From NCBI GenBank assembly GCA_021432635.1, contig MU270049.1:436347-500346 (forward strand): DNA of 64,000 nt, in the 5' to 3' direction. How positions within the stretch are numbered: the first letter of the stretch is position 1; every line of letters begins with the position of its first letter. The DNA comes from Thozetella sp. PMI_491 (lineage: Eukaryota > Ascomycota > Sordariomycetes > Chaetosphaeriales > Chaetosphaeriaceae). Made by a program: the position numbers and the translations under genes. Below the pieces are notes generated by a model, which ran no database searches, was not told the origin of the DNA, and saw only the letters and a program-made list of their open reading frames with translations. Positions 11,475 to 20,900 of this stretch are shown piece by piece.

Positions 11475-12663
11475 TCAGGTAAGGTCCACGTAGTCAACCC
11501 CAGGCTTGATATCGGACTTGACCTCGGATTTGACCTCGGATTTGACATCGCGCTTGACGCGAAGGCCTTGGATTTCCTGTGCCTAAATACATGTTAGTAA
11601 ATCATCTCGATGCATTCGATCTCGTGTTAGGAAGAGGTTGCCCGCGGTCATTGCATACGTTGAGCTGCTGAACACGTTCTCTTGCGAGCCGCAACAGCAC
11701 GTGATTCGGTAGCTCCTCGATGGAGATACTCGGGTCGGGTGGGATAGAGACAGGTGAATGAGACCGTGGAATCACCATCTCGGATTTGAGAGAATCTCCG
11801 CGTTCTTGTTAGTCCTTATATGGGGTGTGGAAGAAGCCCTTGGCCAACATACCGCGGGATCTGTATTTAAAGACGAAAGTAGCAATGGGCTCATTACCCA
11901 TCACATCTCCATACTGGATTGGTGTAGTATGCTCTTCGAACCCAGCGGTAGACGGAATGTATCTAATTTCAGTTAGTCTATTTCCTTAGGGGGTGATGGT
12001 TATAGGGTTTTAAGCACTCACCTGGTTCCATGGGAGATGGCATTTCTGGTAAGGACCTTCTCAGCCAGACTGAAATCCTGCAATTCCGCTCCCTCTCCTT
12101 CACGGCGTGTAGGAATCCTCGGTTCGCCCCTAGTTCTGAAGCGCCAGACAGCAATTTCGATGGTCCCGAGATGTTGGATAACCTTCCTGTCATCTTCAAT
12201 TTTTGATTTGTCTGCGTCCTCAACTGGATGTCGCATCAGCGCCCTGCTTTACTAGCAATCCAGAGCGGACGCACCGATTTCAAGGGAAGAGAACATGAAG
12301 CTATGAGTCCTAGTTCCCTGTGGGTCAATTTCACGGTGACCTTGGACCTCCATAGACCAATGCCCATGCGAGAAGTTAGCGGGTTTCTCCGCCAGGAACC
12401 CACGAACCCATTTTCCGTCGATTAGTAATGTTGAAGTACAAGCGAAATCGCTTTTCTACTGGCCATTTGTATTTATCATTCACCTCCAGAGCTATGCTGT
12501 ACTTCTCACTGTCTATGGCCTCGATGTACTTGGTACAAGTCTCGGCTGCGGCAGCATTGTCGTGATCACGAGTGGCCATGAGGCTGGGATCGTCGTACTC
12601 AACAAGCTTGTCGCCGCGAGCTTTGATGAAGATAGCCAAGCCGAGATTCTCTAAGATTGCCAT
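11475..12663 (-). pseudogene. DUF7918-like protein, copy A, with one-base frameshift
   Basis: Paralogue of the gene at 13800-15058, with the same five-exon plan: 12663-12275, 12223-12022, 11962-11853, 11795-11659, 11582-11475. It starts MAILENLGLAIFIK and has the family core (KYIEA, later DGKWVRGFLAEK and GHWSMEV). Exon lengths sum to 946 nt, one more than a multiple of three. The conserved frame moves by one base near 12425-12432, between RLYFNI and LIDGKW. Read as is, translation stops after about 95 residues. With one base removed, all downstream exons join in frame to about 314 aa, ending in a VKSE-repeat tail and YVDLT at TGA 11475. Everything else, including all eight splice sites, is intact, so the lesion is recent or an assembly error. 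Family function is unknown; the family name is from memory. Confidence 0.75.
11505..11564. repeat. 12-bp coding minisatellite (five units)
   Basis: Five imperfect 12-bp units of the type cttgacctcgga, in the last exon of DUF7918-like copy A. On the coding strand each encodes a four-residue unit, giving the repeated VKxE/D motif. Confidence 0.85.
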
Positions 12664-13799
12664 GGTGATCAATCGGCTGGGCTGTGACTTAAGCGGATCT
12701 CGAGATGTGTACGTGTTTAGAGTAGTTTCTTGGCGCTGAGAGCTGAGGTAGAATGGCAGGAAGGAGGCACGCCAGATGAACCTGCTGTAACTCTTGTCAG
12801 CTACATGTGAGAAAGTGTGATATTTATGAGCCGATATGAGCATCTGGTGGTTTTGGCTGGGCAAACTGGAGGAAAGGGAAGGGATGCTTGCGTTGTGGCT
12901 CGGCCGTCATCCGAAGAGTTGTGCTGCAAAGATCTCGCACTGCTACTACGTGCTCACTTTGAGTTGAGTCTGGTGAAGATTCAGGGCACCTGAGTGACCT
13001 GGAAGAGAGTGCCGAGGCCTCAAGGTACCGGAGGAGAAAGGTGGCGGTTGACGGATACAGAAGGAGAAGAGTGATTTGGGCTGTGGCTGTGATGGTGCTC
13101 GAGGTTGGAAGTAGGTAGGTCTCTGCAAGGTGAGTTCGGAATAAAGTGGCACCCTAAACCCGGAAAGAAATTGGATTTGGGCGAGGAAGGGAGACTTCTC
13201 ACGTTGCGGCTATTACATTCTAGAAAGCAGGTAGGGCTAGTGGGGTCTCCTTCGATCGCATCCTCCTTGACAGTGACCTCTGCCTTAACCCTTCCTTAGT
13301 AGGTACATAGGGGAGAGTCATTCCTGGACGGTAACTTGACCGTTTTACATTACAACTGTATTGTGCCAAAGGGGTTACTCCGGATTAGCCAAGGAATTTG
13401 AGAGATTGAAGCGCAAGGGAATGGCCGCTTTTAAGTTGCAAGAATTTTACATGGGCTCATGTCCATGTAAATAGACATACTGTGTCCTTGTACGGTATGT
13501 CACAATTCAGAGATAATCACCAAAGTAAGTTGATAGCTCGATAAATGGTTACTCAAACGAAAACCATTGGCACAATCGCTTCTTGCGCGTATCTGTACCT
13601 GTCATGCAACCCGCGACACAAATTTAACTAAACTGTTAACCTCAATACTCCTCGGAATCACAACTATAGTAAACGATCAAGCCATCGGGACCGGGAAGAA
13701 AGAGGAAGTGCGATACGACGAAAGGACCGATAGGGAAACAAGGAGCATATGGGTATAATGAATATTGTAAAGATTCAGCAGAGCCATAATATGGTATGG
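12664..13799. other. Intergenic between the two DUF7918-like paralogues
   Basis: No gene seen. The part near 13330-13800 is more AT-rich than neighbouring coding DNA. The upstream flank of copy A (12664-13200) is the candidate promoter and leader. Confidence 0.4.
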
Positions 13800-15058
13800 C
13801 TACATCGGCTCAGGAGTTGTGAGCTGGTAGAAGAAGGGAGTGGGCGATGGCCCTCGAGAAGATTGGGGTGAATCGGCCGTGAGATCGATTGCCTCGGCCT
13901 GGCTTGTTCGCGGAATTTTGCGTACTTGAGGACCGGCAATGTCGTCGGTCAGGTCGACTATCTCGCTGAACTCACGCTTGATGACTCGCGAGCCCTCACT
14001 CTTTACCTGCTTTCCGTCCTGCAACATAGGTTAACCTCTAATCACGAATAAAATTTGACTGCGCAACCAGATTTCCAACTACCTTAATCTCCCGGCGGCG
14101 TTTCCGGGCAATCCTTCGCAGCTCATCCACGGAGAGACCGTCAATGTCCACCTCGTCAGCCTCGGGGGTCTGGCTCGGCGGCCGAGGAATGATCATCTCA
14201 GCCTGGAGTGCAGCTATGGTAAGAACATCAGCTATAGAGAGCGCCTTACCGCACAGAACGAGGCGGGATTACCTCGAGATCTATATTTGAAACACATCAT
14301 GGCGATTGGGTAAGGGTCTAGCCATGTCACGTTAACACAGTGTGACCGATACTCTTTGACTGGCGGAGCGTAGCTTCACGGGGTTAGATGGGTGGCTGAG
14401 GTATTGATGGCGGAGACATACCTGGTGCCATGCGAGATGGCCTGGCCTTTAAGGGCCTTTTCTGCAACAGAGAGACTGGTGCCAGAAGGGCCACTCGTGG
14501 TAGGGTCATAGGGAAGGCCAGCCTCGAGGGTCCGAAAGAAGTTCACCTGTATAGTACCCAGGTGTTTCGTGGCCCGTTTATCCTCCTCAAGTCTTTGCTT
14601 GTCGGTGTCGTCCACTAGGCACCTAGTCAGCCACACCCTCAGATACGGATCCCACGCGTCGCTGATGGCCTACCAGTTGTAATGGAGGAGAACTTGAACC
14701 TATGGAGCAGCGTGTAGTTGGCTCCTGAGGGGTGCTCAACCGCGCCGTCGGTATCGCTCTTGAAATGCCCCCACCACAAGTCGCCGTGTCGGGCAAATTT
14801 GGCCCTAGCGAACTTGCCATCCACGTAGATATAGTAGGTGAGCGCGAAGTTGGGCTCTTCACTCTCCCAGGTATTGGTGCTGGTCACAGACACAACAAAC
14901 TCCTTGTCGTCCTGGGCCTCAATGTAGTGGTGGCTTGTGATGGTATGATCGGGGTCGGCCTTCTCTGGGAGCTGCGGCTCGGGGTCCGGGTATTCCGTCA
15001 ACGACTGACCGTCTACCTTGACGGTGACCCCTAGCCCAAATTCTTCGATGATAGCCAT
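13800..15058 (-). CDS. DUF7918-like protein, copy B, with SUMO-like tail motifs
   Basis: 342 aa, five exons: 15058-14674, 14614-14422, 14373-14273, 14213-14083, 14018-13800, all GT-AG and in frame. Starts MAIIEEFGLGVTVKVDGQ. The N-terminal region (about 1-130) has the pattern I associate with the fungal DUF7918 family: a short beta-rich start, TEYPDP, HHYIEA, and a YIYVDGKF strand. The middle has VDDTDKQRLEEDKRATKHLG, as in copy A. The C-terminal part has a basic cluster (RKRRRE, a likely nuclear signal). It then shows VKSE and IKRE, which fit the SUMO-acceptor consensus, and IVDLTDD and AIDLTAD, which fit SUMO-interaction motifs. No biochemical role is known to me; I infer a nuclear, SUMO-linked protein. 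An upstream in-frame ATG region adds at most 16 residues. Confidence 0.82.
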
Positions 15059-15685
15059 GGCCTTGGTGGTGCGGCTGGTTTGCCAACGCTTGCTCTGTGC
15101 TGCCAAATCGGCCCAAAAGGGCGAGGCTGAGAGAGGGTTCCGAGGCTGAATAGGCGATTAGGTATAGTCAGCCGGTAGTGACTGGAGAGTTAGTCTTGCG
15201 AACGTATCGCTTCGCAGAGGATCATGGAGCAGGAGCGCGCTGACTAGGGGCGCTCGTGCTGAATGGATCTATGGGTGGTCTAGGTTGGAAGAGGGAAAGT
15301 AGGGCGTGTTGAAATGAGTGCTTGGGTTTGTGCACTTGAAGTCTGCCGACCAGTTGGTGGCTTGGATGCCTTGCATGGCTTGCCGAATTTCTGTACGTCC
15401 TGAGTTGGCCGTCTGAGTGGTGCAGCATCTCCTCCTTATGGGCTTAGGCAGGATTCCTTTGCTAATACAACGGGAGGACAAATTGTCGACGGGTTTAATG
15501 TAGAGATACAACTCGTCGAGCAATTGCTTAGCACGGGAGCAGGAAGGCACGAATAGGAAGGAAGGAACGAGATGTCCTTGGGTGAGTAGAACTTTAGATT
15601 CCCTTTTTTGGGTTGCCCCAAGCGAAGAAAAACAACAACCTAAGCAAAGAAATACAGAGGAATCGGGTCTTAGATTCTTAGGCAT
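15059..15685. other. Intergenic, upstream of DUF7918-like copy B
   Basis: No gene supported. It holds the promoter of copy B and the 3' flank of the unrecognised gene ending at 15686. Confidence 0.4.
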
Positions 15686-16234
15686 TTAGGCGCTAGGCGT
15701 CGTAGCCTGGTCTTCCATAGCATAAAATCCTATAATTTGGTCCCTCGTGCCATTCTTACTGCGTCGCACCGCCCCCATACATTCCGTGAGCGTGAAGACG
15801 ACCTCGTTGTCCTCTATACCATTGCCCGCCATATCAAAGCAAATGATACGGGGGTCCTTATCGTCGTCCTCCACATTATGCAATAGGTGGAACTTAAACC
15901 CCTCATATACATCAATCTGATCGGGGGCTTCTTCATAGGCGTCGATGCGATTACCCTCCTTGCCGTACTGATCTGTCCAAACCCCGAGGTCTAGGTTAAA
16001 GTTGGCTTTATCATTGATAACCCGCGCCTCCCAGTCTGGCAGCAGCCGATCGCCGGCGGGTTTGCCGCTGTCATATCCGTATACGAAAAGGGCGGGCGCC
16101 TCCCGGCCAAATAGCTGGTAAAAGGTCTGCGCGATCAAGCCCTGCAGGACAGGCATAACAGTATCGCGGATGTCTCCGGCCCGAGCGACAGCCCTCTCGT
16201 GGTACGGTGGTGCAGAATGATCTCGAGCACACAT
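15686..16234 (-). CDS. Unrecognised protein, N-terminus uncertain
   Basis: Open frame of 182 codons from ATG 16234 with natural-looking composition: acidic, aromatic-rich stretches such as FYQLFGREAPALFVYGYDSG and FKFHLLHNVEDDD, and a C-terminus GFYAMEDQATTPSA. I recognise no domain, signal peptide or membrane segment. A second frame starting at ATG 16299 encodes a convincing hydrophobic-alternating segment (MSSLSVKLVRPDSLELIDF and on) that overlaps the first 30 codons in another phase. It could join the main frame through an 89-nt intron (16230-16142, GTGCTC...CTGCAG, no clear branch site) or through a frameshift near 16200. The true N-terminus is therefore unresolved. The gene lies in the same strand block as the DUF7918-like pair but shows no similarity to them. 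Confidence 0.55.
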   Translation of the reverse strand: MCARDHSAPPYHERAVARAGDIRDTVMPVLQGLIAQTFYQLFGREAPALFVYGYDSGKPAGDRLLPDWEARVINDKANFNLDLGVWTDQYGKEGNRIDAYEEAPDQIDVYEGFKFHLLHNVEDDDKDPRIICFDMAGNGIEDNEVVFTLTECMGAVRRSKNGTRDQIIGFYAMEDQATTPSA

Positions 16235-16299
16235 GGTGATTCAAAGTCAATAAGCTCAAGGCTGTCCGGCCGGACAAGCTTAACCGACAGTGAGGACAT

Positions 16300-17161
16300 G
16301 GTTCCTTAGGCTTAAGTATGTTGGAGTTTGGCAGAAGACACTTTAGGGTGGGGCCTAACAGAGAAGGCGAAAGCGGCGTACTAGACATCGAAGGGGAGGT
16401 GTCGGAGTCGAGCACATTAGACAGGGCTGATTTCCTGGCTTGATAAGCTAGCTATTGTAGGGAGATTGGGCACCCAAGGACGTATACAAAACATATGGGA
16501 TAGGCAGAAGGCAAAGTATTCGCGCCATTAGGGGTAGCTTGAGACGGTGCTCATTCATCCATCTAAACGCGCGGGCTTACAAGGATGGCCATCTCATCAA
16601 CGCATCTCCTCATAACTGAGGTTGAAAGAAACGGCGGCTCAACCTCGCCTGCAGCGCAACACTGCATGGAATTTTGTCTATGGCCTCCAGCCTTCGTGTC
16701 GCGCGGGAATTCGGGAGGAAGTCTCGCGCAGTCCATAGCATTGTGTTTTAGTGTGGGCCGACGAGGATGGGGTTCGCGGCCCACCCGTAGCTTGAGCAGG
16801 CTGGGGTAGCAAATAGGCAGGGTAGGTAGCCTAGCTCCCTAATACGGAGTGACGCTGCTAACGCTGCTAACGCTGCTCCTACCTGGATTGCCGACGGCGC
16901 TGGTTGATGCCTGAGGCAATCATGCTAAGCTGCCATGACCCACTCCCAACCCGCCTGGCGGCCCTCTTCGCTCACTGACGAGCCCATTTGTCCCCATCCA
17001 CTGGTTCGAGCGTCGACAGCGACGGAAACGGCCCAAAGAGGCCATCCAACACACTACACCGCAGCGCCGTGCACCCCACCCCCCACTGCCGGCGATGCCG
17101 CCAGCTCATTCATGAACTCGGGCCCCCGGACTCCTCTCCTCCGCCCAGAAGGAGCGTAACC
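16300..17161. other. Intergenic, upstream of RGP1
   Basis: No gene supported. Contains the 9-bp repeat at 16852-16878 and the candidate RGP1 promoter. The open frame of RGP1 continues upstream of ATG 17162 without another ATG, so this part is probably leader. Confidence 0.4.
16852..16878. repeat. Short 9-bp tandem repeat
   Basis: Three near-perfect copies of acgctgcta, upstream of RGP1. Confidence 0.8.
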
Positions 17162-19834
17162 ATGGCGCCCGACGGCGCCAGCTCCAGCAACATCCGCGTC
17201 TTCATCAGCTGGCACGACCAGACCGTCTTCGCCGGCGAGGAAGTCAAGTGCACCATCACCTTCAAGAACGTCGCCCGCCCTCCCGGCTCCTCGGCCACCC
17301 CTCCGAGGCCCTCGCCCCTTCAATCTCGCCATGCCAGCTCCGAGCGCCTAAAGGTTACCTCGCCGCGCACCTCGAAGCCCAATGCCGGCCTCGCCCCGCC
17401 CCCGGCCGCCCGCGGTCACCGATCGAGCCTCTCCTTGAGCGTCCCCTCTGCGGCTGCCGCCTCGCGTGCCCGATCGGGATCAATTCCATGGTCCCCCAAC
17501 GCTATCGAGGGCAGACACAACGGCCATTCTCACCGGCGTTCCGTCTCGATCTTGTCCATTGGCTCCGCGAGCACCGTCGACGACGATCAGGGCAACGCTA
17601 ATCCCGCCAATTCCAACAAGCCGCCGCGGCCAGCAAGAGGGCATGCTCGTGCTTCGAGCCTACAGATTGTATCTCGAAGCCCACAGCTTTCCGGACCTCG
17701 TTCTGGTAAGGATTGTAGACAAAGATGCGGCGATGCGCCAGCTAATTCGAGCATAGCATCCCACCCACAGAGACCGTACAGCTCCCAAACGTCTCCTCTG
17801 TTCCACGCCTCATTTCCCCCGGGTCGCAACTCCATCAATGGAAGCTCGAATGGATCAACAGTGCCGAACACTCCCGGTATCGGAATTTCGACCTCCTCGC
17901 CAAGGTCAGGCTCGGACGTCCTTTCCGAGTTCAAGTTCCCCATGGCCTCCTCGCCCGTGGCCGATACTCCAAGAAGCGAGGGGCGGCCCGGGGACACGCT
18001 GACAAGCCCAACCTCCACGCTCGGCGAGACTACGAACCTTCCGGTACGGCCGAGGGACCCGGTTCCGACCATCAATGAACATGTCGTGGCGCCGGCAGCG
18101 CGGATCCTTCCTGCGACGAGCATAGCAGGAACGCCGCGCAGTAGCGGCGAGTTTTATTCTGTAAGCAACAATTCGTCCGAGACGCTGGCATCCGAGTATG
18201 TCACCCAGCAGCCGCTGCGGACTCACGGAAGGCCCCCACATCTTCGACGGACATCCTCTCTTCGCAACCACGGCGGAGTGAAGCTCCCGGAGGCATTGAT
18301 GATGGGCTATGCCCAGATCCAGGGTACTTTCACCTTGGATGGATCTCTCATTAACCTCGGGCCCTTCGAGCAAGTTAAGAGGAAGGCTGTCACCGGCGGT
18401 CAAGGCGGAGGTGTCGTCGGCATCGAAACGAACAAGAGAGACAGCGGCCTCCTTCGAGGGTTCGGATGGGGAAGCTTCACCTCTTCTATTGGAGAGCTCC
18501 TAGGTGGTGGCGAGCTCAGCAGCATCAAGGACATGCGCGGTATCGCAGGTTCCAAGTCCATACCGCTCCTTTCCACGCCGCAATCGATCCTGTTTGTGGA
18601 TCTGCAGCTCGGACCGGGGGACAGCAAGGCGTTTGAGTACTCTTTCAAGCTGCCTAAAGGTCTGCCTCCGACCCATCGAGGAAAGGCTATGAAAATTTCC
18701 TATAGTCTGGTGATCGGCACTCAGCGACCAGGCGGTACGAAGGAGCAAACAGTGACGTCAGTAGACGTACCGTTCCGCGTCCTAGGGAGCGTCAACAGCC
18801 ACGGCGAGATCCTCGGGCATGACCTCATGTCGCCTTACGTCCTCCTCCGAGACCAAGCGCGTGTCCAAAGCCTCGACAAAGGGCACCATCGGCGTAGCAC
18901 TCAGATTCACGTCCCCAAGCCACCTCCACCGCAGCCGGCCTCCACTATAAACTCTTTCCTCTCCTACGTCGAGGAACTCCTCTCGCGCCCTCGGCAGGGT
19001 GTCGGCGGTTCTGGCCTTCTTAGCCCCACTGCCATGCCTTCCTCCCGTCGTCCGTCGACTTACTCCATTTTCGAGGATGGCTTAGCCACTGCCACCGCCA
19101 AAGAAGCAATCGATATGGCTATCCTGCGCTCCAACCTCACCTCCGCAGGCCAACAGAGCGCGAACCGGTTCGAGATTGCACGCGACGGCCGTCGTGTTGG
19201 CGTCGTCATGCTCGCTCGCCCGGCATATCGCCTCGGGGAAGCCATCAACTTGGTAGTCGACTTCGCGGGCGCCGAAGTGCCGTGCTACGCCGTACACGCC
19301 GCACTGGAGACAAGTGAGCGAGTTGACCCGTCGTTGGCGCTACGCAGCGAGGCCAGCGTTCACCGAGTCACTCGCAAAGTCTTTTCCAGCGCCAGCGAGG
19401 CGACCCTGTTTACCAGGCGTATGGTCTTTAACCCGACGATTCCCGTCAGTGCGACACCCGAGTTTGTGACGAGTGGTGTGAACTTGGAGTGGAAGATCCG
19501 TCTTGAGTTTGTCGTGCCTGCGCACGATGAGCGAGTGGCGGGGTTGGAGCGGGAGGAGAGAGAGGCAGAGGAAGGCGACGAGGAGGGCGACGGTGCCGAA
19601 GGCAAGGGCCTAGTCCGCGGAGAAAGTGCGTCACACGCGCAGCAATCAGGACCGCACCCGTTGCTAGAAGAAATCTCTCGGGACGACCGGGGCGGCCTGG
19701 TACTAGTTGCTGCCGAAAATCTCTTCTGCGAGAGCTTTGAGGTTGCGGTGCCTCTGAGGGTGTACGGTGCCGTTTGTAATGGCCTCGAGAGGCTTGAGCG
19801 AGACGAGGCGCTCGAGGAGGGCCTGGTAGTCTAA
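17162..19834 (+). CDS. RGP1: Rgp1 homologue, Ric1-Rgp1 GEF subunit
   Basis: Partner of Ric1 in the guanine-nucleotide exchange factor for the Rab GTPase Ypt6/Rab6 at the Golgi, needed for endosome-to-Golgi retrieval. The start MAPDGASSSN is the first ATG of the frame and is followed by the arrestin-like first strand pair (IRVFISWHDQTVFAGEEVKC). A long Ser/Pro-rich, low-complexity stretch (about 45-390) separates it from the conserved Rgp1 core, seen in KLPEALMMGYAQIQG, the FVDLQLGPGDSKAFEYSFKLP region and the C-terminal strands ending FEVAVPLRVYG. The frame is 890 codons if unspliced. A 51-nt in-frame stretch at 17706-17756 has donor GTAAGG, branch-like gctaatt and acceptor ATAG and is probably an intron, giving 873 aa. 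It is longer than yeast Rgp1 (about 660) because of the disordered insert. Confidence 0.85.
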   Translation: MAPDGASSSNIRVFISWHDQTVFAGEEVKCTITFKNVARPPGSSATPPRPSPLQSRHASSERLKVTSPRTSKPNAGLAPPPAARGHRSSLSLSVPSAAAASRARSGSIPWSPNAIEGRHNGHSHRRSVSILSIGSASTVDDDQGNANPANSNKPPRPARGHARASSLQIVSRSPQLSGPRSGKDCRQRCGDAPANSSIASHPQRPYSSQTSPLFHASFPPGRNSINGSSNGSTVPNTPGIGISTSSPRSGSDVLSEFKFPMASSPVADTPRSEGRPGDTLTSPTSTLGETTNLPVRPRDPVPTINEHVVAPAARILPATSIAGTPRSSGEFYSVSNNSSETLASEYVTQQPLRTHGRPPHLRRTSSLRNHGGVKLPEALMMGYAQIQGTFTLDGSLINLGPFEQVKRKAVTGGQGGGVVGIETNKRDSGLLRGFGWGSFTSSIGELLGGGELSSIKDMRGIAGSKSIPLLSTPQSILFVDLQLGPGDSKAFEYSFKLPKGLPPTHRGKAMKISYSLVIGTQRPGGTKEQTVTSVDVPFRVLGSVNSHGEILGHDLMSPYVLLRDQARVQSLDKGHHRRSTQIHVPKPPPPQPASTINSFLSYVEELLSRPRQGVGGSGLLSPTAMPSSRRPSTYSIFEDGLATATAKEAIDMAILRSNLTSAGQQSANRFEIARDGRRVGVVMLARPAYRLGEAINLVVDFAGAEVPCYAVHAALETSERVDPSLALRSEASVHRVTRKVFSSASEATLFTRRMVFNPTIPVSATPEFVTSGVNLEWKIRLEFVVPAHDERVAGLEREEREAEEGDEEGDGAEGKGLVRGESASHAQQSGPHPLLEEISRDDRGGLVLVAAENLFCESFEVAVPLRVYGAVCNGLERLERDEALEEGLVV

Positions 19835-20900
19835 CTACCAGCTGCCTTCTCTCCCTATCTACAGTACCTTCTCAGCCTGCAGGATATGCGTCGTAGACAT
19901 GAGACGAAATTAGGCGGGATAGCCGAAGAGGAAAATGGAGTTGGCCGGGCTCTGGCTTGATAGATGTATCTATACTCCCACCGTGTCGGGATTCCGCCAG
20001 CTGAGTGTGAAGGAGTAGATTACAGCGGCACCCGTCCATAGGAACTGTAATGGGCAAGCGCTGTTGCATGGCATTGCTCGTTTCCCGGGCTGAATACTGT
20101 AACACCTTTGGACGGCCATCGTGCTCCGTGAAGTAACTGCGGTGTAGTTGCTTTACTAGACAATGTCACGCATTTATATTCTCACCAAGGCGCCATGCTG
20201 GTCCGATGAGACGAAAACTCAAGTGGCAAGAAGTCAAAAGCTTGAGGGAGCCGAAGAGCTGCCCTCTTGTCTTTGTTCTGTTAATACAAGCTGCATGTGA
20301 AGCCTAATCAACCCCGACCCAACCGCCCGTAATATTAATAACACCGTGGGGCGAGCAGCCAAACGCGCTCTAGCCCCTGATATACAGCCAGTACCCGAGG
20401 CAGAACCTTCTCTCTTGCCGAAAGCATCCGTAAGGAAGAAGCATAGAACCCTAAGCGCCGTGAACTCCGTCTCTCCTTTCCCTAGTGGCCCCCCTCCTAG
20501 TATGGAGGGGGAGTGGTATCATGTGGTTTGGTGTGGCGCGGCAAGAAAATGAAAACAAAACGAAAAGGAGGTAGGGAATGAGAGGCTGCGGGAAAGCCTC
20601 TTGGCCAAGTCCACCCGGTCTTTGTGAGACGGGGGATGTGAAAAACGAGCAAAACCAGAAAAGAAAAGAACGCCTGGCTCCAGTCCCAATTCCGACAAGG
20701 GGTTTGCGACCCCTTTCCCTTTCCTCCACTTTGCCTTTGCCCTGCACCTCTCTCCGGTATTCCGGCCCTTCCCTGCCAACGGCTGACAATCCCAAGTCCC
20801 GGTTCCTCGACAGTGTATTCCAAGGACGCGAAAAAAAAAAAAAAAAAAAAAAAGGTAAAGGAAAAAAGTATTGGTGGCTCGGCTGTGCTGATGCTGCGGT
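19835..20900. other. Intergenic between convergent RGP1 and MABP1-like gene
   Basis: No gene supported. Holds both 3' flanks, including the A23 tract at 20831-20853. Confidence 0.4.
20831..20853. repeat. Poly(A) homopolymer, 23 nt
   Basis: Uninterrupted A run on the + strand, 48 nt past the stop codon of the MABP1-like gene (T tract in its 3' flank). Confidence 0.9.
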
